Part shown: piece by piece, positions 1 to 7,872 of the stretch | Numbering within the stretch: the stretch's first letter is position 1 | Layout of the letters: each line of letters starts with the position of its first letter | IMG/VR virus record: IMGVR_UViG_3300028027_000176 | Location: 1-29,105 of that record | From: a virus | DNA: 29,105 bases | Reading direction: 5' to 3' (one strand) | Translations under genes and position numbers: made by a program | The notes under the pieces: model-generated | Database searches by the model: none | What the model was told of the DNA's origin: nothing | What the model saw: only the letters and a program-made list of their open reading frames with translations

Positions 1-2
1 GG

Positions 3-53
3 GCGAAAAGGCACGAAGAAAAGCAGAAGCAAGAAGCAAAGAAAAACGCCTAA
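3..53 (+). CDS. 3' end of upstream gene (possibly portal), partial
   Basis: The window opens inside a gene. Reading frame 3 runs from the edge to a TAA at 51-53 and encodes a short Lys/Glu/Gln-rich tail ending KKNA. Frame 2 is also open, to a TAA at 86-88, and is likewise charged, so the true frame cannot be settled from this fragment. The following genes are scaffold and coat, and in short-tailed phages the gene before these is normally the portal. That assignment rests on position only. Confidence 0.35.
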   Translation, partial: AKRHEEKQKQEAKKNA

Positions 54-119
54 GACACCTCGAAAGAGCCTTAGATTACAAATCCTAAAATCACTTGATT
101 CGGTGACAGGAGACTTTAA

Positions 120-947
120 ATGGCAGCAAACTTTATTCAAGAAGAAGAACTGTTTAACGGCAGTGAGCAAGAAGAAGTACAAGACGTTACAACCCCAGTA
201 CCTGATTCTACATCGGCAGATACTACTGAAGTGGTTGCAGTCAATGAACCCGTAGAAGAATTACCAGAGAAGTATCGTGGTAAGTCTGCTATTGAGATTG
301 CGAAGATGCACCAAGAGGCTGAAAAGCTAATTGGACGACAAGCAAATGAGGTTCATGAAGTACGATCACTTGCAGACCAACTGTTAAGACAACAACTCGA
401 CTCTAAGGCTAAGGAAGCGAAGCCGCTTGAAGAATCGCTCGAAGACGACTTTTTTGCAGACCCGGCTAGTGCGGTCAACAGACAAGTAGAGAAGCATCCT
501 GCAGTTCTTGAAGCAAGACAAGCAGCGTTAGAAATGAAGCGCATGAAGACAGCCCAACAGTTGTCCTCTAAGCACCCAGACTTTGCCACTATCGCATCCG
601 ATAGCGGATTTCAAGATTGGGTTAAATCTTCAGCTATTCGCTTAAACTTGTTTGCTAGAGCAGACGCTGAATTTGACTTTGAATCCGCTGATGAATTGTT
701 AAGCACCTACAAAGAGCTTAAACAAATCAAACAGCAGAACCAAGCGCAACAATCAGCTAATGTGGAAAGCAGAGCACAAGAACAAGCAATGAAGGCAGCT
801 ACAGTCGATGTTGGTGGTGCTGGTGAAACCAGTAGAAAAGTATATCGTAGAGCAGACCTTATTAAACTGAGAATGACTGACCCTGATCGATATATGCAAC
901 TGTCCGATGAAATCATGGACGCATATGCAACAGGGAGGGTCAAGTAA
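120..947 (+). CDS. Capsid assembly scaffolding protein (putative)
   Basis: This 275-aa protein very probably acts as the internal scaffold around which procapsid shells assemble. What is seen: an acidic, low-complexity N-terminus (residues 1-48), then the segment PEKYRGKSAIEIAKMHQEAE (49-68), a long predicted helical and charged middle with many Gln/Glu/Lys, and a basic C-terminal part. The LPEKYRGKS-type segment followed by helix is common in scaffold-like proteins encoded just before the coat gene of marine and freshwater podoviruses. An AGGAG ribosome site lies about 7 bases before the ATG. The coat gene follows after 31 bases. No catalytic motif is visible. Function is inferred from composition and position. 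Confidence 0.75.
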   Translation: MAANFIQEEELFNGSEQEEVQDVTTPVPDSTSADTTEVVAVNEPVEELPEKYRGKSAIEIAKMHQEAEKLIGRQANEVHEVRSLADQLLRQQLDSKAKEAKPLEESLEDDFFADPASAVNRQVEKHPAVLEARQAALEMKRMKTAQQLSSKHPDFATIASDSGFQDWVKSSAIRLNLFARADAEFDFESADELLSTYKELKQIKQQNQAQQSANVESRAQEQAMKAATVDVGGAGETSRKVYRRADLIKLRMTDPDRYMQLSDEIMDAYATGRVK

Positions 948-978
948 TTTTAGACTTTCTAATTAAAGGAAATACATC

Positions 979-1935
979 ATGGCAAAAGTAGCATACCCCG
1001 GCGGTAGTTCATCTATCGTAAACACAACTAATGCAGCAACATTCATTCCAGAAATTTGGAGTGATGAGGTCATCGCTGCGTACAAGAAAAATCTAGTATT
1101 GGCAAACCTTGTTCGCAAAATGTCTTTCAAAGGCAAAAAAGGCGATACATTGCACATTCCTAAGCCAACTCGTGGTACTGCAACCCTCAAGGCTGCAAAC
1201 ACCGCAGTAACGATTCAGGCAGACGTTGAGAGCGAAGTACAAGTTCTGATTAACCGTCATTTTGAGTACTCACGTTTCATCGAGGACATCACCGAAGTTC
1301 AGGCTTTGGCATCGCTGCGTTCGTTCTACACAGAAGACGCTGGTTACGCTTTGGCTAAACAAGTGGACGACGACCTGATTTCTTTGGGTAAGTCTTTCGG
1401 CGACGGCGACGCATCTGATTGGGTACACAGCAATGCGTACTTCATCGACGCTACCACAGGTTTGACAGCTTACGCTCTCGACACTGTAACCACATCTGAC
1501 TTGTTTACTGACGCTGGTTTCCGTAAGCTGATCCAGTTAATGGACGACGCTGATGTACCAATGGATGGTCGTAAGTTTGCGATTCCTCCTTCACTGCGTA
1601 ACGCAATCATGGGTATTGATCGTTATAACAGCTCTGACTTCGTTGATGGTCGTGGCGTAAACAATGGTCAAATCGGCAAACTCTATGGCATCGACATTTA
1701 TGTGTCAAGCAATATGCCTGTAATCGAGACTGCTGGCGACAACACTGCTGGTGATGGCGTTAAAGCTGCACTCTTGTTCCATACCGACACAATGGTATTG
1801 GCAGAGCAGTTAGGTGTTCGTTCACAGACTCAGTACAAGCAAGATTACTTGTCTACACTTTACACTGCTGACACATTGTTCGGCACAAAAGTTGTACGTC
1901 CAGAAGCTGGCTTCGTATTGGCTGTAAACGCCTAA
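979..1935 (+). CDS. Major capsid (coat) protein
   Basis: This 318-aa protein is the probable shell subunit. The N-terminus (IPEIWSDEVIAAYKKNLVLANLVRK, about residues 27-51, shown here as a region) is followed by GDTLHIPKPTRGTATL, a hydrophilic loop and an HFEYSRFIEDI stretch. This order is typical of podovirus coat proteins of the P22-gp5/HK97-fold supergroup. It starts at an ATG 13 bases after AAAGGAAA and directly follows the scaffold gene. A strong hairpin terminator sits immediately downstream, as expected for the most highly expressed structural gene. The HK97 fold itself is inferred, not seen. Length fits coats of this group. Confidence 0.87.
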   Translation: MAKVAYPGGSSSIVNTTNAATFIPEIWSDEVIAAYKKNLVLANLVRKMSFKGKKGDTLHIPKPTRGTATLKAANTAVTIQADVESEVQVLINRHFEYSRFIEDITEVQALASLRSFYTEDAGYALAKQVDDDLISLGKSFGDGDASDWVHSNAYFIDATTGLTAYALDTVTTSDLFTDAGFRKLIQLMDDADVPMDGRKFAIPPSLRNAIMGIDRYNSSDFVDGRGVNNGQIGKLYGIDIYVSSNMPVIETAGDNTAGDGVKAALLFHTDTMVLAEQLGVRSQTQYKQDYLSTLYTADTLFGTKVVRPEAGFVLAVNA

Positions 1936-1947
1936 ATAGTAACAACT

Positions 1948-1981
1948 CAAGCTCCTTAGCTACGGCTAGGGAGTTTGTTTT
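1948..1981 (+). terminator. Rho-independent terminator after the coat gene
   Basis: Arms at 1948-1960 and 1965-1977 form a 13-bp stem with two G-U pairs and a UACG tetraloop, followed by TTTT at 1978-1981. The UNCG-type loop makes the hairpin unusually stable. It lies 13 bases after the coat stop codon and 46 bases before the tail-fibre start. It probably lets capsid mRNA accumulate above tail mRNA, or protects the 3' end after processing. Confidence 0.85.
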
Positions 1982-2026
1982 AGTGTATTCAAAGAGTGCA
2001 TTAAAACAAGTCAAGGAGAGCAAAAC

Positions 2027-3556
2027 ATGGGAATATACCGGGGTCCGGGCGGGTCAACAGACGCTACAAGAGACGCATCAAGCGAAGCAGCAATCACCGT
2101 TGAAGCAAAAGATACTGCTGTAGCCGCTGCCGCTACTGCCCAATCTGCAGCTTCTGTTGCAACTTCACAAGCTGCTAATGCAGCCACCTCAGCCACCGCT
2201 GCTGCAGGTTCTTTAGCTTCTATTGGTACTTCATTGGCAGACGCTGTAGCTGCTAAAAATGCTGCTGAGACAGCAGAGACTAATGCAGAGACTGCTGAAA
2301 CTAACGCAGAGACAGCTCAGGCTGCTGCAGCTACATCAGCAACCAATGCTGCATCGTCAGCATCTGCTGCATCTACTTCAGCATCTGCAGCGTCTACTTC
2401 AGCCACTAACGCTGCTACCTCAGCAACTAACGCATCGAACAGTGCTTCTGCAGCATCTACATCAGCTACTAACGCAAGTAACTCAGCCACTGCTGCAGCT
2501 TCTTCAGCCACCAGTGCTGCTGCTTCTTACGATGCTTTTGATGACCGTTACTTAGGTTCTAAATCTTCTGCTCCAACAGTAGATAACGACGGTAATGCTC
2601 TGCTTGTAGGTGCTCTGTATTACAGAACATCAGGAACTCCTCAGCTCTTTGTCTGGAACGGTACAGCGTGGGATGCAGCTGCATTTAGTTCTTCAGGTGC
2701 TGTTACTTCGTTTAACGGACGTGAAGGTGCTGTAACATTATCATCAAGCGATGTTACTACAGCGTTAACATACACTCCTTATAATGCTACAAATCCGAAC
2801 GGATATACATCTAATACAGGTACAGTTACTTCTGTAGGTGGTATTGCAGGTACTGGTATCTCTATTACAGGTAGTCCTATTACAAATAGTGGTTCATTAA
2901 CAATCACTAACACTGCTCCAGATCAAACTGTTGTTCTAACAGCAGGTACTGGAATCTCTACAAGCGGTACATATCCTAACTTCACAGTTACCAACAGTGC
3001 TCCAGATCAAACAGTAGCAATTACTGCTGGTACAGGTATTAGCACATCAGGAACATACCCTAACTTTACAGTAACTAACTCAGCTCCAATGACTTATGCT
3101 GGTTCTGGTATCGCTGTATCTACTGGATCTGCTTGGGGAACATCTCTTACTGCTCCATCAGGAACTATTGTTGGTACTACTGATACTCAAACACTTACCA
3201 ATAAGACTCTAACTGATCCCGCTATTGTCGGAACAATCCTAGAGGACATCTTTACGATTACTGATGGCGCAGCGTTTGAGATTGATCCAAGCAACGGCTC
3301 TATTCAGTTAATTACCCTAGGCGCAAGCCGTACACCTAAAGCCACTAACTTTGCTAATGGTGAAGCTGTAACGCTGATGATTGATGACGGATCTGCTTAC
3401 ACTCTGACTTGGACTGACTCTACATTTGGCGGTAGCGGAGTAGTTTGGAAAACTAATGCTGGTGCAGCACCTACATTAAACACTACAGGCTATACAGTAA
3501 TCGTACTGTGGGAAGTAGCTGGACAAGTATACGGTGCGAGGGTTGGCGATGCTTAA
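2027..3556 (+). CDS. Tail fibre / adhesin, Ala-Ser-Thr-rich
   Basis: This 509-aa protein is probably a virion fibre. Residues about 20-170 are almost entirely Ala, Ser, Thr, Asn and Glu in short repeats (TNAETAE, SASAAST, SATNA), a composition seen in trimeric coiled-coil stalks of phage fibres. Next comes YDAFDDRYLGSKSSAPT and a YYRT...VWNGTAW block (about 172-223) common in phage fibre heads, then SFNGREGAVTL. Two tandem 28-residue repeats (APDQTV...FTVTNS) follow, encoded by 2915-3082. The C-terminus is beta-rich with an NKTLTDP motif. A strong AAGGAG precedes the ATG. The last 8 bases overlap the next gene. Receptor specificity cannot be inferred. Confidence 0.75.
   Translation: MGIYRGPGGSTDATRDASSEAAITVEAKDTAVAAAATAQSAASVATSQAANAATSATAAAGSLASIGTSLADAVAAKNAAETAETNAETAETNAETAQAAAATSATNAASSASAASTSASAASTSATNAATSATNASNSASAASTSATNASNSATAAASSATSAAASYDAFDDRYLGSKSSAPTVDNDGNALLVGALYYRTSGTPQLFVWNGTAWDAAAFSSSGAVTSFNGREGAVTLSSSDVTTALTYTPYNATNPNGYTSNTGTVTSVGGIAGTGISITGSPITNSGSLTITNTAPDQTVVLTAGTGISTSGTYPNFTVTNSAPDQTVAITAGTGISTSGTYPNFTVTNSAPMTYAGSGIAVSTGSAWGTSLTAPSGTIVGTTDTQTLTNKTLTDPAIVGTILEDIFTITDGAAFEIDPSNGSIQLITLGASRTPKATNFANGEAVTLMIDDGSAYTLTWTDSTFGGSGVVWKTNAGAAPTLNTTGYTVIVLWEVAGQVYGARVGDA
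2915..3082 (+). repeat. Two tandem 84-bp coding repeats in the fibre gene
   Basis: Units 2915-2998 and 2999-3082 encode two 28-residue copies beginning APDQTV and ending FTVTNS that differ at only a few residues, while many codons differ synonymously. The repeat therefore looks maintained at protein level and is not a fresh slippage product. It probably forms repeated beta-turns in the fibre shaft. Confidence 0.85.
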
Positions 3557-5492
3557 TAAAAAAGCACTAGCTGGTTCTGTTTCAGCACCGCCAGCCATTT
3601 ATCCTGAGGATGTGTTCTCTACCTACCTATACACAGGTACAGGCGCAACACAGACCATTAATAATGGTATAGACCTGTCTGGTAAAGGTGGAATGGTTTG
3701 GCTTAAACGCAGAGAACTTACCTCTGATTCACAAGTGTTTGATACATTGCGTGGAACAGGTAATTTACTAGCTACAAATCAAACAAGCGGACAATCAACT
3801 GGTAATACAGATACATTGCAACAATTTAACTCAAATGGCTTTAATGTTGGAGCAAATTATGGCGCAGGAGCATCAGGTGGAAGTTACTGTTCTTGGACAT
3901 TCCGTGAACAGCCTAAGTTTTTTGATGTAGTTACTTATACTGGTGATGGTACTACTGATAGAAATGTGCCTCATAACCTAGGCTCACAACCTGGCATGGT
4001 TATTATTAAAGCTACCAGTGCATCATCAGATTGGAATGTTCGTCATGTTGCATTAGGAAGTAGCACAATTAAATTAAATACAACTGCTGCTGCTCAAAAC
4101 ATATTTAATCCGTATAACACGGATATGACAAGCACTACATTCTACGCAACAACAATATCAAACCCAACATATAGTTCTTATGCTACTAATAACTCAGGCG
4201 TTACCTATGTAGCCTACCTATTCGCCCATAACGCCGGTGGATTTGGTACAGCAGGAACAGATAATGTAATCAGTTGTGGTAGCTTTGTTACTGGGTCAAC
4301 AGGAGTGGAAACAATTACTCTTGGGTATGAGCCACAATATGTTATGTTTAAAAGGGCTGACTCAACAAGTGGCTGGATAATATTAGATACAATGCGTGGC
4401 TTTCCAAACGGTTCAGTTGATGCGTATTTAGAAGCTAATACAAGTGCAGCAGAAACTACTGCTGGATATGGACATCCTACTGCTACTGGATTTGTAATTA
4501 ATGCTGGATTTGGCTCAGGTCAAACCTACATCTACATGGCAATCCGTAGACCAATGAAAGTGCCTACTACTGGTACTAGTGTGTTTAGTCCTAACACAGA
4601 AACAAGTTCAACAAGCCCCCAAACAGTAACTACAGGGTTTCCTGTTGATTTATGTATTAATACTATAAGAAACGGTGGTTTTGGTAGTACACCAGTAATG
4701 GATAGATTACGGGGTGGAACAACAACTTCATATAATTTTTTAACTACGACTACAACAGCAGCAGAATCAACAGGAGGCGGTGCTGGACTTGGTTTTGATA
4801 ACAATATTGGTCTTATTGACAATGGATGGTTAACTAATACAAACGCTATATTGTGGAACTTCCGCAGAGCACCAGGATTCTTTGAGCAAATTTGTTATGT
4901 AGGATCAGGAAGTGGTGGCTATTTTAATCACAACTTAACTGTTATTCCAGAGTTAGTAATAATTAAGCGTAGAAACGGATCAGGAAACTGGGTTGTTAGT
5001 AGTCGAGCATTACAAATAGCCAACTCTGCTGCTACTCAGCTAAATCTGAACTCTACAGCAGCAGGAGCTACTGGTCCAGGCGCAGATTTACCAAGTGCAA
5101 CAAATACGCAGTTTTGGTTAAATAGTGACGCTGCGGATATAAATGCAAGTGGTTGGAACTATGTAATGTATTTATTTGCGACAGTTGCTGGAGTATCTAA
5201 AGTTGGCTCTTACACAGGAAACGGATCAAGCCAAACAATTAATTGTGGCTTTACTGCTGGTGCTAGATTTGTTCTTATAAAGCGTACAGACTCTACTGGA
5301 GATTGGTGTGTATTTGATACCGCTAGAGGAATAGTAAGCGGAAATGATCCGTTCTTGCAACTTAACTCTACTGCTGTTGAAGTAACTGGAGAAGATGCTG
5401 TAGACCCAGCTAATAGCGGATTTATTATTAATGAAACTACAGAAGCACTAAACACTAATGCTGCAACTTACATATTCTTAGCAATAGCTTAA
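3549..5492 (+). CDS. Large repeat-domain tail protein (putative tail fibre/spike)
   Basis: I choose the ATG at 3549 (647 aa), 6 bases after GAGGG. A GTG at 3534 would add 5 residues. The protein reads as about six degenerate copies of one roughly 95-110-residue unit: a Y/S-x-G-x-G turn, then VxxKRxxS-xxW-xxxDTxRG, a Thr/Asn-rich loop, a GFxIN strand, and a closing hydrophobic strand such as YIYMAIR, YVAYLFA or YIFLAIA. Units begin near residues 25, 125, 235, 350, 445 and 545. Such repeats occur in unassigned phage virion proteins lying beside fibres. No enzymatic residues were recognised. The gene overlaps the preceding fibre gene by 8 bases, so the two are probably made and assembled together. 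Confidence 0.7.
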   Translation: MLNKKALAGSVSAPPAIYPEDVFSTYLYTGTGATQTINNGIDLSGKGGMVWLKRRELTSDSQVFDTLRGTGNLLATNQTSGQSTGNTDTLQQFNSNGFNVGANYGAGASGGSYCSWTFREQPKFFDVVTYTGDGTTDRNVPHNLGSQPGMVIIKATSASSDWNVRHVALGSSTIKLNTTAAAQNIFNPYNTDMTSTTFYATTISNPTYSSYATNNSGVTYVAYLFAHNAGGFGTAGTDNVISCGSFVTGSTGVETITLGYEPQYVMFKRADSTSGWIILDTMRGFPNGSVDAYLEANTSAAETTAGYGHPTATGFVINAGFGSGQTYIYMAIRRPMKVPTTGTSVFSPNTETSSTSPQTVTTGFPVDLCINTIRNGGFGSTPVMDRLRGGTTTSYNFLTTTTTAAESTGGGAGLGFDNNIGLIDNGWLTNTNAILWNFRRAPGFFEQICYVGSGSGGYFNHNLTVIPELVIIKRRNGSGNWVVSSRALQIANSAATQLNLNSTAAGATGPGADLPSATNTQFWLNSDAADINASGWNYVMYLFATVAGVSKVGSYTGNGSSQTINCGFTAGARFVLIKRTDSTGDWCVFDTARGIVSGNDPFLQLNSTAVEVTGEDAVDPANSGFIINETTEALNTNAATYIFLAIA

Positions 5493-5502
5493 AGGAAAAA
5501 TC

Positions 5503-5958
5503 ATGTTAATTCGTATTCGTTCAACTGGTCAAACAATGTATGAGTCAGAGTTTAGAAGCATAAATTCTAATACATCTTTTCCGCCACAAATCTCTGTAGA
5601 AATCTTAAACGAGTTTGGCGCTGATCCTGTTCTTAATGGCGCACAGCCAAGTCCTACTTTCTATCAAGTTGTAGCACAAGACGGGGTAGAGCAAATAGAC
5701 GGTCAATGGTTTACTAAATTTATCTGCGTAGATATGAGTCAAGAAGCTAAAGATGCTAAAGATGCAGAGTGCAAAGCTGCTAACAAAGCTACAGCAGAAG
5801 GCAAGTTAGCTGCTACCGACTGGACTCAAGTAGCCGATGTTCCTTTGCTAAACAAGCAAGAATTCGTAGACTACCGTACTGCGGTTCGTGCTATTGCTTT
5901 AAATCCACCAGTACAAGCTACTTTCCCTGAGATCCCTACAGAGCAATGGAGTGAATAA
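5503..5958 (+). CDS. Putative tail fibre assembly / chaperone protein
   Basis: This 151-aa protein has a beta-rich N-terminal half, an Ala/Lys-rich helix (about 78-105, QEAKDAKDAECKAANKATAE) and a C-terminal block with ADVPLLNKQEFVDYRTAVRA and PTEQW. The LAATDWTQ...FVDYRTAVRAIA arrangement resembles C-terminal segments of phage fibre-assembly proteins, which are encoded directly after the fibre they fold. That is its position here. It starts 10 bases after the previous stop with AAAGGAAA. Its stop overlaps the next start by one base (TAATG). It could instead be a minor virion component. Confidence 0.6.
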   Translation: MLIRIRSTGQTMYESEFRSINSNTSFPPQISVEILNEFGADPVLNGAQPSPTFYQVVAQDGVEQIDGQWFTKFICVDMSQEAKDAKDAECKAANKATAEGKLAATDWTQVADVPLLNKQEFVDYRTAVRAIALNPPVQATFPEIPTEQWSE

Positions 5959-6164
5959 TGCTGGATCAGTTAGAGCGTATTGCCATCATTGAGACTAAAG
6001 TGGAGACTTTAGAAGCCAACCACAAAGAGATGCTAAGACTGATGCACGAGATCAAAGATGAGATGACTCGGTATAAAGGCTTCTTAGGCGGTATTGCGTT
6101 TCTAGCTTCAGGAGTGGTGATATTCATCACACTGGCTAAAGAATGGATTATTAAACACTTATGA
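5958..6164 (+). CDS. Small coiled-coil, tail-anchored membrane protein (XhlA-like layout)
   Basis: This 68-aa protein has a charged amphipathic helix (residues 1-40, spaced Leu/Ile/Met in heptads) followed by one membrane segment (about 42-60, FLGGIAFLASGVVIFITLA) and a short basic end. An N-terminal coiled coil with a C-terminal anchor resembles the XhlA type of phage lysis accessory protein. However, the gene lies in the fibre cluster, far from the lysis cassette. Start and stop are both shared with neighbours (TAATG and ATGA), so translation is probably coupled. It may be an extra holin-like protein. No function is proven. Confidence 0.6.
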   Translation: MLDQLERIAIIETKVETLEANHKEMLRLMHEIKDEMTRYKGFLGGIAFLASGVVIFITLAKEWIIKHL

Positions 6165-6493
6165 AAAGATCAATCTCAGTAGGTAAGAACCTAACTGCAG
6201 GTGTAGAGACAATGATCTACAGAGTTCCTGTAGGCTATACAGCAGAGTGGGTGTTACTGTACTTTCATAACACAACAGCTAGTGCTAAAGACATTACAGT
6301 ACAGTGGCATGATGACACTGAGAACATAAACGTAGCTATCTTAAATGAGTACCCATCACCAGCTAAAGAATACTTTAAGTTTAATGGTGAAGCTAAAGTA
6401 GTAATGGACGAGAATGACGAAGTAAGAATCACCACTGAAGCAACATCTAGTTTTTCAGTAATTTGTACATTTAACCTTGAGAGGAAAGCATAA
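6161..6493 (+). CDS. Hypothetical protein, probably virion-associated
   Basis: This 110-aa protein is predicted to be mostly beta strands: alternating hydrophobic residues throughout, GYTAEWVLLYFHNTT, a DITVQWHDD strand and a closing FSVICTFNLERKA. No signal peptide, membrane segment or catalytic motif is visible. It starts within the stop of the membrane-protein gene (ATGA at 6161-6164). Similar small beta proteins sit among tail genes in podoviruses, so a minor structural role is plausible. I do not recognise a named family. Confidence 0.55.
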   Translation: MKRSISVGKNLTAGVETMIYRVPVGYTAEWVLLYFHNTTASAKDITVQWHDDTENINVAILNEYPSPAKEYFKFNGEAKVVMDENDEVRITTEATSSFSVICTFNLERKA

Positions 6494-6494
6494 T

Positions 6495-6638
6495 ATGCCA
6501 ATGGTAAAAGACAAGAAGTTCCCTTACACAGCTAAGGGTAAGAAAGAAGCTAAGTCGTATGCTCAGAAAACAGGCGCAAAGATGACAACTCCTAAAGCTA
6601 AACCAGCTAAGAAGATGAGCACAATGCGGGGTTATTAA
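6495..6638 (+). CDS. Tiny lysine-rich protein 1
   Basis: This 47-residue protein contains 13 Lys and only two acidic residues. It starts [17 protein letters not shown] and ends with a Met-rich tail (KKMSTMRGY). The ATG comes 1 base after the preceding stop and just downstream of GAGGAAAG. The stop is followed after 1 base by the next start. Codons match neighbouring genes and the frame is closed tightly by genes on both sides, which supports real expression. Strong positive charge suggests nucleic-acid or membrane contact; this is an inference. Confidence 0.65.
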   Translation: MPMVKDKKFPYTAKGKKEAKSYAQKTGAKMTTPKAKPAKKMSTMRGY

Positions 6639-6639
6639 G

Positions 6640-6780
6640 ATGCCACTAGCTAAAGGAAAGTCTGATAAGACTATCAGTAAGAACATCTCTAAAATGGTTA
6701 AAGAGGGCAAGCCTCAGAAGCAAGCTGTGGCTATTGCACTGCAAACAGCAGGTAAAGCTAAGAAAAGGAAGACAAAATGA
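6640..6780 (+). CDS. Tiny lysine-rich protein 2
   Basis: This 46-residue protein carries 13 Lys. Its centre, [20 protein letters not shown], is a motif I have seen in very small proteins of many environmental phages ([15 protein letters not shown]). It is probably helical. It begins 1 base after the previous stop and ends within the start of the next gene (ATGA at 6777-6780). A role as DNA- or RNA-binding or virion-packaged peptide is a guess from charge and location. Confidence 0.7.
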   Translation: MPLAKGKSDKTISKNISKMVKEGKPQKQAVAIALQTAGKAKKRKTK

Positions 6781-6923
6781 AACAAGGTCTCTATTCTAAT
6801 ATTGCTGCAAAGAAGAAACGTATCGCTGAAGGATCTGGCGAGAAGATGCGGAAGGTAGGATCTAAAGGTGCTCCTTCTGCTAAAGACTTTAAAGACGCTG
6901 CTAAAACAGCTAAGAAGAAATAA
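6777..6923 (+). CDS. Tiny lysine-rich protein 3
   Basis: This 48-residue protein again has 13 Lys. The block [20 protein letters not shown] (residues 21-40) is a recognisable pattern of small phage proteins with no known activity. Start overlaps the previous stop by four bases and stop overlaps the next start by one (TAATG), so the three tiny genes and the following 81-aa gene form one coupled block. AGGAAG lies upstream of the ATG. Confidence 0.7.
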   Translation: MKQGLYSNIAAKKKRIAEGSGEKMRKVGSKGAPSAKDFKDAAKTAKKK

Positions 6924-7168
6924 TGCCTAAGAAAGCCTACCAGAACCCTGAAGGTGGTCTCAATCAGAAAGGTCGAGACTATTATAACAAGACCACAGGC
7001 TCTAAGCTAAAGCCGCCTGTGTCTGCTAAAGAGGCTGCAAAGTCGCCTAAAGCGGCTGCACGGCGTAAGAGCTTCTGCGCTAGGATGGGTGGTGTTGCTG
7101 GTCCAATGAAAGACGAAAAGGGCAGACCTACTCGCAAAGCATTGACATTAAAAAAGTGGGATTGTTGA
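6923..7168 (+). CDS. DUF6321-like basic protein
   Basis: This 81-aa basic protein has an N-terminal Asn/Gly/Lys segment, an Ala-Lys linker, and a C-terminal signature: RRKSFCARMGGVAG, then KGRPTRKALTLKKWDC. The pattern KSFCARM...KGxPTRK...LxxWxC is conserved in a small phage/bacterial family that I recall as DUF6321. Two Cys (in FCAR and the final residue) might pair or bind metal. It completes the row of lysine-rich genes and is followed by a 47-bp gap before the adaptor gene. Function is unknown. Confidence 0.7.
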   Translation: MPKKAYQNPEGGLNQKGRDYYNKTTGSKLKPPVSAKEAAKSPKAAARRKSFCARMGGVAGPMKDEKGRPTRKALTLKKWDC

Positions 7169-7215
7169 AAAATAACTTGCTTTTTTTGTAAAAGTATGAT
7201 AGACTAAGGACTAAT

Positions 7216-7872
7216 ATGGCAGCTTACACTTATTTACAACTAGTAAACTCTGTGCTCCGCAGATTGCGTGAGCCGGAAGCGTCGTCTATTAACGACAGTG
7301 ACTATGTTCGCCTAATTGCGACCTATGTTAACGACTCTAAAAGACAGGTAGAAGATTCTTATAATTGGAATTCATTGTCAGAGACATTGTCTGCCACTAC
7401 TATTCCTGATTTGTTAAGTTATGTATTAGTGGATTCAGGTCAACGCTTTCGTGTTATCGATGTAATTAACGATACTTCTAACATCATCATGGTTAATCAA
7501 ACCACACGGTGGATGAATGACCATTATTTAAACGCTAATCCACCCAAAGGTGCTCCACAGTACTATAACTTTAATGGTACAGACGTAAATGGAGATACGA
7601 TTGCCGATGTGTATCCTATTCCAAACGGAACTTACAATCTTCGTTTTAACGTCATTCTGCCACAAGCTGAGTTAGCTGCAAACTCGGATGTGTTGTATGT
7701 CCCACACGAGCCTGTTATTTACGGTGCTTATGCAAGGGCTATCGCAGAACGTGGTGAAGATCAAGGGATTACAGGTAACGAAGCCTATGCTTTGTATTTA
7801 CAGAGCCTAGCAGACGCTATTGCGCTTGAATCAGGACGCTACATTGAAGAAAGCGAGTGGGTCAGTATATGA
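7216..7872 (+). CDS. Head-tail adaptor protein (T7 gp11 / SU10-type)
   Basis: This 218-aa protein is the likely ring joining portal to tail. It starts TYLQLVNSVLRRLREPEASS, a typical opening of the podovirus adaptor family (Leu-rich helix, RLRE), followed by helices (YVNDSKRQVEDSYNWNSL), a beta domain in the middle and a C-terminal helix with VPHEPVIYGAYARAIAERGE. Length matches family members of about 200 aa. AAGGAC precedes the ATG. The stop overlaps the start of the nozzle-like gene (ATGA at 7869-7872), consistent with these two tail-tube parts being made together. Confidence 0.78.
   Translation: MAAYTYLQLVNSVLRRLREPEASSINDSDYVRLIATYVNDSKRQVEDSYNWNSLSETLSATTIPDLLSYVLVDSGQRFRVIDVINDTSNIIMVNQTTRWMNDHYLNANPPKGAPQYYNFNGTDVNGDTIADVYPIPNGTYNLRFNVILPQAELAANSDVLYVPHEPVIYGAYARAIAERGEDQGITGNEAYALYLQSLADAIALESGRYIEESEWVSI

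Noticed and set aside
2317-2511. Minus-strand Ala/Val/Asp frame and the + strand Leu/Gln-rich frame at 2259-2555
   Set aside because: Both are shadows of the low-complexity Ala/Ser/Thr repeat in the fibre gene.
7169-7215. Promoter upstream of the adaptor gene (TTGCTT and TATGAT)
   Set aside because: The only -35-like box is 12 bp from TATGAT; no box at 16-18 bp fits, so support is weak. The 47-bp gap shows no other feature.
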